Below, piece after piece: positions 17,209 to 27,244 of a stretch of DNA of 37,603 nucleotides. Made by a program: the position numbers and the translations under genes. Each line of letters opens with the position of its first letter. Position 1 is the first letter of the stretch. Location: positions 1 to 37,603 of the forward strand of contig JACQJF010000057.1 in the NCBI GenBank assembly GCA_016198165.1, in the 5' to 3' direction. This DNA is from Candidatus Iainarchaeum sp. GTDB lineage: Archaea > Iainarchaeota > Iainarchaeia > Iainarchaeales > GW2011-AR10. The notes under the pieces were generated by a model. It was not told where the DNA came from, ran no database searches, and saw only the letters and a list, made by a program, of their open reading frames with translations.

Positions 17209-18435
17209 TCACTCGTATCTTAGTGCTTCGATTGGCCTGAGTTTTGAGGCCGCGCGTGCGGGCATGATGCCTGAAACCAGGCCGATTGCCGTGGAGAGGA
17301 CAATTGCTATTGCCATGAGTTGCGGCGTGACCAGGGTGTTCAGGCCCGCAAGTGCAGACAATATGAGTGAAACCGCTATTCCAAAACCCACGCCGATTGT
17401 CCCGCCAGAGAGGCCAAACAATGCGGACTCTATTACAAACAATTCGAGTATTTCCCTGTCTGTTGAACCCAGGGCCTTCATTATCCCGATTTCGCGGGTT
17501 TTTTCAAGCACGGACGTGAACATGCTGTTTGCAATCCCCACTGCCCCGACTACGAGGGAAACCGCGGCAATAGCACCCAGAAAAAGTGTTAGTGTTCCAA
17601 GCGTATTGCTTATTTGCTCCTGGAATGCAAGCGGTGAGGAAACCGAGAAATCCTGGTCCCTTTCACTGACTTTCCTTGAAACCCTCAGGGAGTTCGTCAG
17701 TTCATCCATTGTCTGCTGCATAATTTCTGGGTTTTTGACTTTTGTCTTGACCGCAGAAAAAGTGCCCCTGTTCATGTCCACAACGTCATAGGCGCTTTCA
17801 AAATTCATGTAAACCGCCGAGTCATTCACTCCCTCAGCCAGTATGCCTGCTATTGTGAATGGCTGTCCCTCGATTGTCACCCGCCTTCCAAGAGTGATTG
17901 GCTGCCTGAAGGTTTCGTTTGCAAGCCTGTGGCCGATGATTATAGCGCCTGAATCGCTTGCACCAAGGAGCCTTCCTGCTTGAAGTTCCACGTTGTCCGT
18001 GTAAACGAAAGTCGAGGGATTGACTCCCTGGATGTTGACGCTTGATTTTTCAGAGAGGAAAACGAATTCTCCCCTTCCACTGACTGTTTCATTCACGTAC
18101 TCTACGTTCGGATGCCCCCGGATTATTATCAGGTCGAGTTTTCCAAGCTCCGGTTCTTCAGTGGAAGATGCAGGCTGTTGGTTGAACGCGGGCGCACCGC
18201 CTCGAAACCCGCCAACAAAAATCCCCGCCCGAAAGCCGCCTGGGTTGACTGTTATCACGTCCGAGCCAAAGCTGCTGAGGTTTTCCTGTAAACTCGCGTT
18301 AGCTCCCTCTGTAATGGATATTATTGAAACAAGTGCTCCCACGCCGATTATTATCCCAAGCAAAGTGAGCCACGCGCGCAGCCTCCTGTGCAGGATGTTG
18401 TTCATGGAAAGCCTGAAAGAATCCTTCAGCTTCAA
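17209..18435 (-). CDS. MacB-like ABC transporter permease
   Basis: MacB periplasmic core and FtsX-like TM: RLRAWLTLLGIIIGVGALVSIISITEGA...EKTREIGIMKALGSTDREIL...IMPARAASKLRPIEALRYE. Confidence 0.92.
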   Translation of the reverse strand: MKLKDSFRLSMNNILHRRLRAWLTLLGIIIGVGALVSIISITEGANASLQENLSSFGSDVITVNPGGFRAGIFVGGFRGGAPAFNQQPASSTEEPELGKLDLIIIRGHPNVEYVNETVSGRGEFVFLSEKSSVNIQGVNPSTFVYTDNVELQAGRLLGASDSGAIIIGHRLANETFRQPITLGRRVTIEGQPFTIAGILAEGVNDSAVYMNFESAYDVVDMNRGTFSAVKTKVKNPEIMQQTMDELTNSLRVSRKVSERDQDFSVSSPLAFQEQISNTLGTLTLFLGAIAAVSLVVGAVGIANSMFTSVLEKTREIGIMKALGSTDREILELFVIESALFGLSGGTIGVGFGIAVSLILSALAGLNTLVTPQLMAIAIVLSTAIGLVSGIMPARAASKLRPIEALRYE

Positions 18436-18441
18436 ATGCCA

Positions 18442-19920
18442 TCACTTTGCCCTGAGGAAAAACCATGCAAGGAGCGCGATTGAAAGGATTCCGGCCGCGG
18501 CAATTGCAGGGATGCCTGACTGGAACGCAAAAATTGCTGCAAGGAAAAAAAACGCGCTTGCGCCAATGATTTTTGCAAGGCTTGCCCATTTTTTCCCAGC
18601 CCAAAACCTGTTGTATGCAATCGCGGCTCCTGCAATCACTGCAAACACGAAAGCCAAGAGGGCCATGTTGCCGCCCTCAGGCTGCGTTGTAGCGTTTGTA
18701 CCTAAAAAACCTGTTGCCTGTGAAATAACCTCCACGTTTTTCGAAACGCTCTGCCTCTGTCCAGTGGTGTCAGTGTACTCTATCAGGACGGTTATTTCGC
18801 TTGCGCCGATTGCCTGGCTGGCATTCACGTTTGCGTTCTGCTCAGTGTTTTGTGGCGAACGCTGGAAAACCCGCTGCCCGCCAAAACCCTGCCCCGCAAC
18901 CGGAGCCGCTGTTGACTGTGAAACGCTTTGTGCAGGCCTTGTCTCGATTGCCGCAATCGTGAAGTCCCCCTTGTTCAGGTTTCCGAGTATTTCAGTATAA
19001 CTGGAAAAAATGCCCGCGTCAGGTGCACGCGGCACTTTCACTACAACCGATTCGGCGTTGTTTGACCCGATGTTTGCAATGCTCAGGGAAATCTGGCCCG
19101 TTGAAAGCCTTTCAGCGCTTACCTCAAAGTCCGTCCCACCGCCGATTATGAGGCCGACCGTGGATTCCTGTATCCTTGTCCCATTCGCGTCATTGAAACT
19201 CAGGCTCACGTCAAGCGGGTAAATCCCCGGTGAAATGTTAGGGTCCGCCGCGATGGTATATGAAACCGTTTCAGATTCGCCCGGCCAAACCACGTCAACA
19301 TATCTGCGGTTGTCTGTCCCAAGCGGGAGAATGAAATCGTCTTCCTCGCTCCACGAAAAAGAAACGTTTGACACCGCGCTTTTGCCCACGTTTTCAAGGA
19401 CAAACCGTATCTCGGTTTCCTTCCCGGGGTTCACAATCCTTGGCGAAACCGTGACGTCAATATTGTTGGCCGCCTGGGCAACGGTTATTGTAATGGCCTC
19501 CTTTTGGCTCACCATTTCACCCTGCCTCAGATACTCGAGGTTGATTATTGCCGCGTAATACCCCGGCTCTGTGTCCTCTTTGGCCCTTATTTTGAAGGAA
19601 AGAGTTTTCGTGTCCCCCTGGCTGATTAAATCAACGTTCGCCTGTGCATTCAGTGGTTCAAACTGCGGGCTTGTCTCAATGTAAGCGTTGAGGTCCCGGA
19701 TTGCAATGACGCTTCCCCTGTTGTGGACATCAACTGCAATGCTTATCACGTCCCCTGCATGGATAACCGAAGGCAGGATGCTCGTGGAAGTAATTTCCGC
19801 AAGGAAACCCAGGTCCTGTGCAGCCACTCCAAGTGGAAAAACCGCAGCCAGGAATACAACTGCAAAAATGATTCCGGTGATTCCATAGGTTTTTCTGCCG
19901 CTTTGAATGCTTTTCTTCAT
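18442..19920 (-). CDS. COG1361/CARDB-type surface protein with signal peptide and C-terminal TM segments
   Basis: Repeated Ig-like domains (DVHNRGS..., [15 protein letters not shown]..., [17 protein letters not shown]); hydrophobic N- and C-termini. Confidence 0.75.
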   Translation of the reverse strand: MKKSIQSGRKTYGITGIIFAVVFLAAVFPLGVAAQDLGFLAEITSTSILPSVIHAGDVISIAVDVHNRGSVIAIRDLNAYIETSPQFEPLNAQANVDLISQGDTKTLSFKIRAKEDTEPGYYAAIINLEYLRQGEMVSQKEAITITVAQAANNIDVTVSPRIVNPGKETEIRFVLENVGKSAVSNVSFSWSEEDDFILPLGTDNRRYVDVVWPGESETVSYTIAADPNISPGIYPLDVSLSFNDANGTRIQESTVGLIIGGGTDFEVSAERLSTGQISLSIANIGSNNAESVVVKVPRAPDAGIFSSYTEILGNLNKGDFTIAAIETRPAQSVSQSTAAPVAGQGFGGQRVFQRSPQNTEQNANVNASQAIGASEITVLIEYTDTTGQRQSVSKNVEVISQATGFLGTNATTQPEGGNMALLAFVFAVIAGAAIAYNRFWAGKKWASLAKIIGASAFFFLAAIFAFQSGIPAIAAAGILSIALLAWFFLRAK

Positions 19921-19929
19921 TTTTTTTCG

Positions 19930-20649
19930 TCAACTCCTTAACTTGTTTTTTTTTAAATCAGTTTTTTTACTGTCGGAAACTATTTTCCCGTCCTTTAGCG
20001 TAATGAATCTGTCCGCGTGCATTGCAATGTCATGCTCGTGCGTCACGATTACAATGGTTTTTCCCTCTTTTTCATGCAGTTCCACAAGCAGTTTCATTAT
20101 TTCCTGGCTCGTTTTCGTGTCAAGGTTTCCAGTCGGCTCGTCTGCAAGAATCATTGAAGGAGAAGCCGACAATGCCCTTGCCACTGCCACTCTTTGCCTC
20201 TCCCCACCGGACAACTGGGACGGGAAATGAGCCATCCTGTGCCCAAGCCCCACAAGCTTCAAAAGGCGTGGCACAATGCTTTCGATTTTGTCTCGCTCGA
20301 TTTCGTGTATCCTCATTGGAAGGGCCACGTTCTCAAAAGCGTTTAAAGTGGGGTAGAGGTTGAATGCCTGGAAAACGAATCCGATTTTGCTTCCGCGGAT
20401 TCTTGCAACTTTCTCTTCAGGCAGCTTTGTAACGTCGATTCCATCCAAAAGGACCTGTCCGCTGGTCGGGCTATCAAGGATTCCCATCATGTTCAGGGCC
20501 GTGGATTTTCCTGAACCCGATGCACCCATTACCGCGACAAACTCCCCCTCCATTATTCTCATGCTTATCCCATTAAGCGCGGGGACTTCAACGGAATCCA
20601 TTTTGTAGACTTTCAAAACGTCTTTCAGCTCCAAGACCGGTTGTTTCAA
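19930..20649 (-). CDS. ABC transporter ATP-binding protein (MacB/LolD-like)
   Basis: [35 protein letters not shown]. Confidence 0.95.
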   Translation of the reverse strand: MKQPVLELKDVLKVYKMDSVEVPALNGISMRIMEGEFVAVMGASGSGKSTALNMMGILDSPTSGQVLLDGIDVTKLPEEKVARIRGSKIGFVFQAFNLYPTLNAFENVALPMRIHEIERDKIESIVPRLLKLVGLGHRMAHFPSQLSGGERQRVAVARALSASPSMILADEPTGNLDTKTSQEIMKLLVELHEKEGKTIVIVTHEHDIAMHADRFITLKDGKIVSDSKKTDLKKNKLRS

Positions 20650-20697
20650 TCAAAACCACTGTTTAAATAGCGTTTGCAACCATTAATAGGATTACTT

Positions 20698-20735
20698 GTA
20701 ACGACCTGAAACCAATTTTCATGGTTTGTGTAACG
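20698..20735. promoter_or_regulatory. candidate operator: inverted repeat AAACCA-7nt-TGGTTT and repeated GTAACG
   Basis: AAACCA (20709-20714)/TGGTTT (20722-20727); GTAACG at 20698-20703 and 20730-20735; lies between divergent genes. Confidence 0.4.
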
Positions 20736-20744
20736 TGATGAAAC

Positions 20745-21380
20745 TTGAAACCGCCTGAAACTCTTTTTAAGCCAAAGAAAAAATATGTCCTTGTAATGGT
20801 CTTGTGTTTTCTTTACGGTGGATTCGCGATTTTGACGACCATTTTTTTTGTTTACAGTTTTATCATAAGGCCTGAGTTTGTCCCTGAAGCCATATTTGTT
20901 TCAAGAATGCAGCCACCGCCGGATTTTTTTGGCGCAAGGCCCCCCGATTTTTCCAGTGGCACTGTTTTGGATGCCAACCAATTGGCGAATGATTCAAACC
21001 GTTTTTTTGTCAGGACTGGAAGCAGGTCATTAAACCCCGTTGCCCTGCTTTCCTCACCGCTTCTGCTTTTGTTCCTTACAAGCGGGTTGATTTCGCTTGC
21101 AGGCGGGTTTTCCATCTGGAGCCTTGTGCGTGAAAAGGAGATAAAAAGCATCAGGCAGGAAACGGCAAACAACCTCCTGCTTCCTGACGAAAAGGCGATA
21201 ATCGAGGCACTGAAGAAATCGGGTTTCGAGTCGACACAGGCAGGCCTTTCAAAGGAAACCGGCCTGAACAAGGTCCAAGTCCACCGGGCCATAAAGCGCC
21301 TTGAATCAAAGGGCGTGCTTGAAAAGCACGGGTATGGCCTTACAAACAAGATAATCCTGAAGAAAGAATTCTTCGAATGA
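20745..21380 (+). CDS. membrane protein with C-terminal winged-helix domain (putative regulator; TTG start)
   Basis: Two hydrophobic segments, then ALKKSGFESTQAGLSKETGLNKVQVHRAIKRLESKGVLEKHGYG. Confidence 0.75.
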   Translation: MKPPETLFKPKKKYVLVMVLCFLYGGFAILTTIFFVYSFIIRPEFVPEAIFVSRMQPPPDFFGARPPDFSSGTVLDANQLANDSNRFFVRTGSRSLNPVALLSSPLLLLFLTSGLISLAGGFSIWSLVREKEIKSIRQETANNLLLPDEKAIIEALKKSGFESTQAGLSKETGLNKVQVHRAIKRLESKGVLEKHGYGLTNKIILKKEFFE

Positions 21381-21433
21381 AACCAGCCCTTTTACCTCCC
21401 CGATACAAAATAGTTCCTTTAACCCGTGAAAAA

Positions 21434-22531
21434 TCATTTTGCCACAACCCTGTAAATTCTATCATCTTCTGGTCTTGGGGTGCCGCGCCCGTCGGTGTTG
21501 TTGGTGGCAATGTAGAGAAAACCATCAGGGCCCAGGGCGACGTCGCGGATTCTCCCAATGCCGTCAAGGACTTTTTCATCGGAAACAATCTTCCCGTTCT
21601 CGAATTTCAGTGCGCGTAGCTGTTCTCCGCGAAGCCCGGCATACACAAACGCGTTATCAAGTGGCAATGTGTCGCCGGAATAAAACGCGGCTCCGCTTGG
21701 AGCCATTGTCCACCCGTCGAAACAGACAACCGCCTCGACAAAGCCCGTTGACGGCGTGCCTGTTTTGCATAGCTTGTCCGGCCAGCCATAATTCCCCCCT
21801 TTCTCTATGGCGTTCACCTCGTCATGCTTTGACGGGCCGTGCTCTGTGGCAAGCAATTCCCCCGTGACGGGGCGCCAGTCAAAGCCCTGTACGTTCCGGT
21901 GCCCCATGGAAAAAACCGCGCTGCCGAAAGGATTGTCAGGCGGAATGCTTCCATCTGCGTTGATGCGAAGCATTTTCCCAGCCAGGGAATTCTTGTCCTG
22001 TGAAAGCTCCTCGGTTCCCGCGTCCCCGGTTGCAATGTAAAGTTTTTTATCAGGCCCAAATTTTATCCTGCCGCCGTCGTGAAAAACATTTCCCGGTATC
22101 CCCTCAATTAGGATGGTTTCACCGTGCATTGAATTGTCCTTCAATTCAAAGCGCGAAACACGGTTAAACAACCCGATTCCCTCGGAATACGTGTAATAAA
22201 CGTAGACAAAACCATTGCCCGAGAAACCCGGGTCGATTGCAAGCCCCTGCAGTCCCGATTCCCCAAGATGCGCAACGCCTTCCACTTCGTGGATTGTTCC
22301 CTGTTCGACGATTTTTATTTTTCCGCCGCGCTCGGTGAAAATGAGTTTTCCGTCAGGCAAAAAACCAAGGCTCCACGGGATTTCCAGGTTTTGTGCAACG
22401 GTTTCAAGTTCCAGTGCAAGTTCCCCTGAAGGGTTGTTTGGGTTTTCCTGTTCGTCCGGTTCAAAAACCGGCTGGAAAACGCAGCCTGAAAAAACGAGGA
22501 ATGCAAAAAACAGGCTGTGTGCGCTTTTCAT
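21434..22531 (-). CDS. PQQ-dependent sugar dehydrogenase-like (glucose/sorbosone dehydrogenase) lipoprotein
   Basis: IPWSLGFLPDGKLIFTERGGKI...HDGGRIKFGPDKKLYIATGDAG...SMGHRNVQGFDW...EHGPSKHDEVN; lipobox FSGCVF. Confidence 0.9.
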   Translation of the reverse strand: MKSAHSLFFAFLVFSGCVFQPVFEPDEQENPNNPSGELALELETVAQNLEIPWSLGFLPDGKLIFTERGGKIKIVEQGTIHEVEGVAHLGESGLQGLAIDPGFSGNGFVYVYYTYSEGIGLFNRVSRFELKDNSMHGETILIEGIPGNVFHDGGRIKFGPDKKLYIATGDAGTEELSQDKNSLAGKMLRINADGSIPPDNPFGSAVFSMGHRNVQGFDWRPVTGELLATEHGPSKHDEVNAIEKGGNYGWPDKLCKTGTPSTGFVEAVVCFDGWTMAPSGAAFYSGDTLPLDNAFVYAGLRGEQLRALKFENGKIVSDEKVLDGIGRIRDVALGPDGFLYIATNNTDGRGTPRPEDDRIYRVVAK

Positions 22532-22692
22532 GTATGAAGACTTGTTTAATCGGTAATAAAAAACTTTGAGTCAACTGCCCGCTCCTTGTCTGTTCTGACA
22601 AAAATTAAGTGCTTTTTTTCGTTTTTCTCGCAAAAATCCCTTCGACGCTTTTTTATTCGGCTTTTGAGAAAAGTTCTACGGGGGTAAAAAAA

Positions 22693-23037
22693 ATGGAAGA
22701 GGGAAAGGAAATGTCGCAGGAAATGAAAGACTGCATTGACAAGTGCATGAAGTGTGCGCGCACTTGTGATGAAACAATTGTCCATTGCCTTGAAATGGGC
22801 GGGGCACACGCGGAAAAAAAACACGTTCTTCTGCTTGTAGATTGCGCCAGGGTATGCAAGACCGCGGCCAAGCTGTTGATGCATGACTCCGAATTTCACC
22901 CTTTGCAATGTGGTGTATGCGAGCGGATTTGCAGGGCCTGTGCGGACGAATGCATGCGTTTTGAGGAAAGCTTCATGCGCGACTGTGCCAGAATATGCGG
23001 TGAGTGCGCGGATTCATGCAAAAAAATGAGCGGTTAA
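22693..23037 (+). CDS. four-helix bundle Cys-rich copper-binding protein (DUF326-like)
   Basis: CIDKCMKCARTCDETIVHCL...CARVCKTAA...CGVCERICRACADECMRF...CARICGECADSCKK. Confidence 0.85.
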   Translation: MEEGKEMSQEMKDCIDKCMKCARTCDETIVHCLEMGGAHAEKKHVLLLVDCARVCKTAAKLLMHDSEFHPLQCGVCERICRACADECMRFEESFMRDCARICGECADSCKKMSG

Positions 23038-23076
23038 AAAAAAAACAGTTATTTTTTTTCGGGTGGTGAAAAAAAA

Positions 23077-23568
23077 ATGGTTGACGCTAGGACAGTTGCC
23101 CTGAAAAAAGCGCGCAGGGCGTGGCAGAGCATGACGCACGAGGAGCGTGCGAGGGCACAGCCAGAGGGAAGATACCGGAAAAAGCCGGGCACAACCTGGA
23201 AAGGAAAATATTTCCGTGTCAGGGTGAGGCCGACGGGGGACTTCAGTTCTTTCCGCGCGCATGACGTTGGACGAAAAGGGCACATTCTGCGCATTGCCGG
23301 AAGGCGCCCAAGCGGCAGCTGGGATACCCAAAGCTGGCTCATAAGCAAAAACGACGCCCACAGGGCGGGAGACACTCTTGTTGGCGATTCGCCATCAGCC
23401 AGAAAAGTTTTGGAGTCACTGCCCGGAAAAGAAACCCGCCTCAAAGGCGATGTTTTCGAGGGAAAACCGCGCAGGGACATTCCTGAAAGGGAAAAACCGA
23501 CTCCTGCCCAGCAAAGGGCGCAGAGAAGGAACATAAAAAAGGCGCAAAAAGCCCGCCACAAATCTTAG
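23077..23568 (+). CDS. basic hypothetical protein
   Basis: 163 aa Arg/Lys-rich ORF; family not recognised. Confidence 0.55.
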   Translation: MVDARTVALKKARRAWQSMTHEERARAQPEGRYRKKPGTTWKGKYFRVRVRPTGDFSSFRAHDVGRKGHILRIAGRRPSGSWDTQSWLISKNDAHRAGDTLVGDSPSARKVLESLPGKETRLKGDVFEGKPRRDIPEREKPTPAQQRAQRRNIKKAQKARHKS

Positions 23569-23613
23569 TGTTGCATTTACAGAGTTAGATAAAAAACGCG
23601 TTGAGGTGAATGT

Positions 23614-23949
23614 ATGTTTGGTAAAAAAATTTTTTTAGGTGCGGCATTGATAGTTTTTTTCCTTGTTTTTGGCTGCGCACAGCCAAATGGCGGTTCGTCA
23701 AGGGAAGTCACAATGGCAAATGACCAGTTTTTTCCACAGACAATCCAGGTAAATTCAGGGGATAGCGTCATCTGGAGAAACAATGATTCCGACACCCACA
23801 CCGTAACAGGTTTTGGGGTTGACGAGCGTGTTTCCCCGGGGCAGACTTTCCGGTACACGTTCAGTCAAGGCGGGACTTTTGAGTATAAGTGCACGATTCA
23901 TCAGGGAATGAGCGGCACGGTAATAGTCAGTGGTGCAGCAACGCCCTAA
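23614..23949 (+). CDS. cupredoxin (plastocyanin-like) lipoprotein
   Basis: Lipobox FGCAQP; DSVIWRNNDSDTHTVTG...FRYTFSQGGTFEYKCTIHQGMSGTVIV with copper-ligand pattern H...C..H..M. Confidence 0.92.
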   Translation: MFGKKIFLGAALIVFFLVFGCAQPNGGSSREVTMANDQFFPQTIQVNSGDSVIWRNNDSDTHTVTGFGVDERVSPGQTFRYTFSQGGTFEYKCTIHQGMSGTVIVSGAATP

Positions 23950-24076
23950 ATGTAGCTATAGTTGCTCCAAATCCTGCGCTTGCAAGCTTGCATAACCCAA
24001 CCCCCGTGCATGCTTAAAGGCTTTGGGTGCCTGCCTTTGCAGCTAAAAAAAAGCCTTGCTTTGGGGGGGGGGGCTT

Positions 24077-25027
24077 TCACTTTATTTTCAGCACGACTTT
24101 TCCCCGCGGGTGCCCGTGTTCCTGGTATTCAAGGGCCTTGTCCGCCTGTTCGAGCGGAAAAGTCCTGTCAACGTGGACTTTTATCACGCCCCGGTCAACG
24201 AGTTCGGCTAATTTGGAGAGGTTCTCAGTGTTCACCTGTTTGTTCGTGGATTCCATCAACGCGTGGACCCCGAATTTTTCCATGAGTTCCTCGTCGGGTT
24301 TTTCCAGCATGGAGACAATCATGCCGCCTTTTTTCAGGACTCCGAAAGACTTTTTATAAGTGTCTGCGCCCACTGTGTCCAGCACGGCATCATAGTCTTT
24401 TACGATTTCCTCAAACGGCTGTGTCTTGTAATTGATTATTTCATCCGCGCCAAGGCTTTTCGCGAATTCAAAGTCATGCTCGCTTACGGTCGTAGCCACG
24501 TGTGCGCCGCGGTGCTTTGCAAGTTGAATTGCAAGTGAGCCGATTCCTCCTGCCCCGCCGTGGATGAGGATTTTTTGCCCGCTTGAAATGTTTATCTTGT
24601 TCAATATGACGTCAAGGGCACTTATCCCCGCCAGGGGTAACGCTGCCGCCTCGGCATATCCTGCTTTTTTCGGTTTTTTTGCAATCCGTTTTGTTTCGGC
24701 TGAAACGAATTCCGCAAAGGCGCCAGTGCCGCCGCCCATGGCGCTTCCCTGGCCAAAAACCTCATCCCCCTTTTTGAATTCTGCCCCGTCCGCTGTTTCA
24801 ATTATGACGCCTGCAACGTCACCGCCAAGCGTCGCGGGCAACCGCAGGGGGGCCATTTCCTTGAAGTATCCTTCCCTGGTTTTCCAGTCGGCAGGGTTAA
24901 CCCCCGCAGCGCGCGCCTCGATGAGGACATGCTCTGCGGGCAGGACCGGTGCAGGGGCATTTTCATTTATCTCCACGGCATCATTCCCGCCGTATTTTTT
25001 TATCTGAACCGCTTTCATTCCACTCAC
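24077..25027 (-). CDS. zinc-type alcohol dehydrogenase/quinone oxidoreductase family
   Basis: MKAVQIKKYGGNDAVEI...GVNPADWKTREG...LIHGGAGGIGSLAIQLAKHRGAHVATTVS. Confidence 0.92.
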   Translation of the reverse strand: MSGMKAVQIKKYGGNDAVEINENAPAPVLPAEHVLIEARAAGVNPADWKTREGYFKEMAPLRLPATLGGDVAGVIIETADGAEFKKGDEVFGQGSAMGGGTGAFAEFVSAETKRIAKKPKKAGYAEAAALPLAGISALDVILNKINISSGQKILIHGGAGGIGSLAIQLAKHRGAHVATTVSEHDFEFAKSLGADEIINYKTQPFEEIVKDYDAVLDTVGADTYKKSFGVLKKGGMIVSMLEKPDEELMEKFGVHALMESTNKQVNTENLSKLAELVDRGVIKVHVDRTFPLEQADKALEYQEHGHPRGKVVLKIK

Positions 25028-25290
25028 CCCTCAAATTTTTTTTTCCAGTTATATTTTTTTCCAAATTGCATTTTTTCTCCAGGTTGCGTATTTTCCGGTT
25101 TGTATATTTTCCCAAATTTTCATTAAGTTTTCATGATTCTGCTTCCACTTGGCCTTGAGCGCACAGGCCCCGTGCCGCCAGGCATCCGGGCTGCACGCCT
25201 TTTTGCCTGTGTCATCCTGCCTCCGCGTGTTTTTTTCGCCATTTTACAGTTCCTCCTTTTTTGTTTACCAATTTTTTTTCCAACTAATCG

Positions 25291-25524
25291 TCAGTATGAT
25301 TGTTCTTTGCATTGCTCCAGGCGCTCTGCGTGCTCGCCGGTGCACGCGGTCTTGCAGAGTTCTGCGCCTATTCCCTCGCCGCAATCGGTGTTGCAGCGCT
25401 CCAATTGCTGGCGCGACCTGTCTTCGCACGTGAATCCCGGGACACTGCACCCGCTCAGGACCACTGTCGCGGCAATCAATAGTGCCAGGAATGCAATGAG
25501 TTTTCCCGAGTTTTTTTCCGTCAT
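25291..25524 (-). CDS. small Cys-rich lipoprotein
   Basis: Signal peptide with lipobox VLSGCS and six further Cys. Confidence 0.6.
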   Translation of the reverse strand: MTEKNSGKLIAFLALLIAATVVLSGCSVPGFTCEDRSRQQLERCNTDCGEGIGAELCKTACTGEHAERLEQCKEQSY

Positions 25525-25865
25525 GACACGCCTCCATTTTTCTTGTGACTCTGATTTTTTGCATACACAACTCCAATCAGCATCAACGCTGCCCCAGCAA
25601 GCATTGTCCCGCTTCCACGCAAGGGCAGGATGCTTTCAAGGAACTGTGCGGCTCCAACCGTGAAAATTATTACCCCAGCGCCGACAAACAATGCCTCAAG
25701 CACCACCGGCAGCAAGTACGCTCTCATTGAAGCGGCTGTTCTTTTGGCAAGCCAGTTAACGCGGGCTTCGAGTTCCACTGTCAATTCATCTAGCTTTCCA
25801 TGCACATGCTCTTTCAGGGCGCCTGAACACGACTCGAGAAAGGACCTGATTTCGTCGTACATCAA
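25521..25865 (-). CDS. small membrane protein
   Basis: Amphipathic N-terminus plus two hydrophobic helices. Confidence 0.6.
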   Translation of the reverse strand: MMYDEIRSFLESCSGALKEHVHGKLDELTVELEARVNWLAKRTAASMRAYLLPVVLEALFVGAGVIIFTVGAAQFLESILPLRGSGTMLAGAALMLIGVVYAKNQSHKKNGGVS

Positions 25866-26092
25866 GCCCTCCTTCTTGTCAGGAGCCCAAGCATGAGACC
25901 AGCACCGAACGCAATTGCGACATAGGTGAGCGGCCTGTGCTTTATTTCCGTTCTGACCTGCTCCCTCATTATCCTGAGGCGCTCAAGTTTAGCGTCAATG
26001 GTGTCCTGTATGCCTTCCATGCGTTCGCCAAGCTCTTCCTTCGTTTGTTCCGCCTTTCTTTTAATCGATTCGGCGATATTTTCGTTCCTCAT
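25862..26092 (-). CDS. DUF883/YtxH-like small stress membrane protein
   Basis: MRNENIAESIKRKAEQTKEELGERMEGIQDTIDAKL...HRPLTYVAIAFGAGLMLGLLTRRRA. Confidence 0.65.
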   Translation of the reverse strand: MRNENIAESIKRKAEQTKEELGERMEGIQDTIDAKLERLRIMREQVRTEIKHRPLTYVAIAFGAGLMLGLLTRRRA

Positions 26093-26129
26093 TTTTTTTC
26101 CCTCCTTTTTGATTTTTTTTTTAACAATT

Positions 26130-26618
26130 TCAGATAAGTTTTTTGATATCGGCCTCCCTGGCAAACTGCCGCATTTTTTCGAGTGCCCTCTGCTCTTCTT
26201 TGAGGTTTTTTTCCAAAAGCACCGAGGAATCCATCAGGTTCATCTCTTTTGCCATTTTTGACAGGCTTTCATATGCACTGATTTCGTACCTCTCAGCCTT
26301 AATCGCCGCGTTGATGTTGAACAGGTCATTGATTTCCTTTGACGGGTTCTTTTTGGAAAATGCTTTTTTTTCCATGCTCAGGCCAATGACCCCGTCACAA
26401 GGCTCCCCTGCTGCCTTGACGGTTATCTCGTCAAAGACCCTTTCAAGCCGCTTGACATGCTCTTGCTTTTCCGCCTTGTGCGCGTCAAAAGCTTTTTTCA
26501 ATTCAGGCCGATGCGATTCGGTAGCTAGCGTCTGGAGAGCTTTTTCCAAGTGCTTTTCCGCATAATAAATGTCCTTCAGTTCATGGACAAACAGGTCCTC
26601 GACTTTTTCCATGGGCAT
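26130..26618 (-). CDS. DUF892/YciE-like ferritin-like protein
   Basis: VEDLFVHELKDIYYAEKHLEKALQTLA...HKAEKQEHVKRLERVFDEI...NINAAIKAERYEISAYESL. Confidence 0.85.
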   Translation of the reverse strand: MPMEKVEDLFVHELKDIYYAEKHLEKALQTLATESHRPELKKAFDAHKAEKQEHVKRLERVFDEITVKAAGEPCDGVIGLSMEKKAFSKKNPSKEINDLFNINAAIKAERYEISAYESLSKMAKEMNLMDSSVLLEKNLKEEQRALEKMRQFAREADIKKLI

Positions 26619-26676
26619 TTTTTTTTCCACCTTCCTGCAACTGCCATCATTTTTCTTAACTGCTAAAAAAAATAAA

Positions 26677-26919
26677 TTATACCACTCCCTCGGGTTTGCT
26701 TCCCCTGAATTTGCGCGACGTGGGGTCATTTGCGACTTTTGCGCAGTGCGCGCAGAGTTTTTCGTCACCGACTTTTTCAAAGCGCCCATTGAGCTTCATG
26801 CCGCACCGGTCACAGTAATCCTCTTCTATCGCGATGTCCATCCCGGTTCTTTTCATGGCTTCCTTTGCAATCGAAGGCTGTTTCCCGATTTCCATGGCGC
26901 TTTTCGTTTTCATGTTCAT
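26677..26919 (-). CDS. small zinc-ribbon protein
   Basis: DYCDRCGMKLNG...KLCAHCAKVANDPTSRKFRGSKPEGVV. Confidence 0.7.
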   Translation of the reverse strand: MNMKTKSAMEIGKQPSIAKEAMKRTGMDIAIEEDYCDRCGMKLNGRFEKVGDEKLCAHCAKVANDPTSRKFRGSKPEGVV

Positions 26920-26969
26920 ACTGCCTCCTTTCTCTCCAGTCCGGAAAAATTTTTTTTCTCCCGTAATTT

Positions 26970-27140
26970 TCAGTTTTTTGCCTCGCCTTTTTTTCGCCTC
27001 TCCTTGTTCACCGTTGCGGCAGCAATGCGCTTTGCCGTGCTTAAGGGTTTGCCGTATTTTTTTGCCGAGGCCTTGATGTGCTCATACTGCCTCTGCCTTT
27101 TTTGGCTCTCCACTCCCCTAAGATGCGCTTGTTTCGGCAT
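26970..27140 (-). CDS. small basic 'plasmid stabilization protein'-like ORF, not in supplied ORF track
   Basis: MPKQAHLRGVESQKRQRQYEHIKASAKKYGKPLSTAKRIAAATVNKERRKKGEAKN* (56 aa), resembling short bacterial proteins with RxYEHIK...A..TVNKER. Confidence 0.65.
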   Translation of the reverse strand: MPKQAHLRGVESQKRQRQYEHIKASAKKYGKPLSTAKRIAAATVNKERRKKGEAKN

Positions 27141-27244
27141 TTTCCTTTCCCTGCGTTTTCGTTATGACAATGAATATTTGCCGTTTTTGCTGCATTTTTT
27201 CATACATACTCTCCATTCCTCCTTTTGCCCATTTGCAAATGCCC

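Noticed and set aside
18020-19000. 326-aa plus-strand ORF
   Set aside because: Antisense across the MacB permease and COG1361 gene; no domain pattern.
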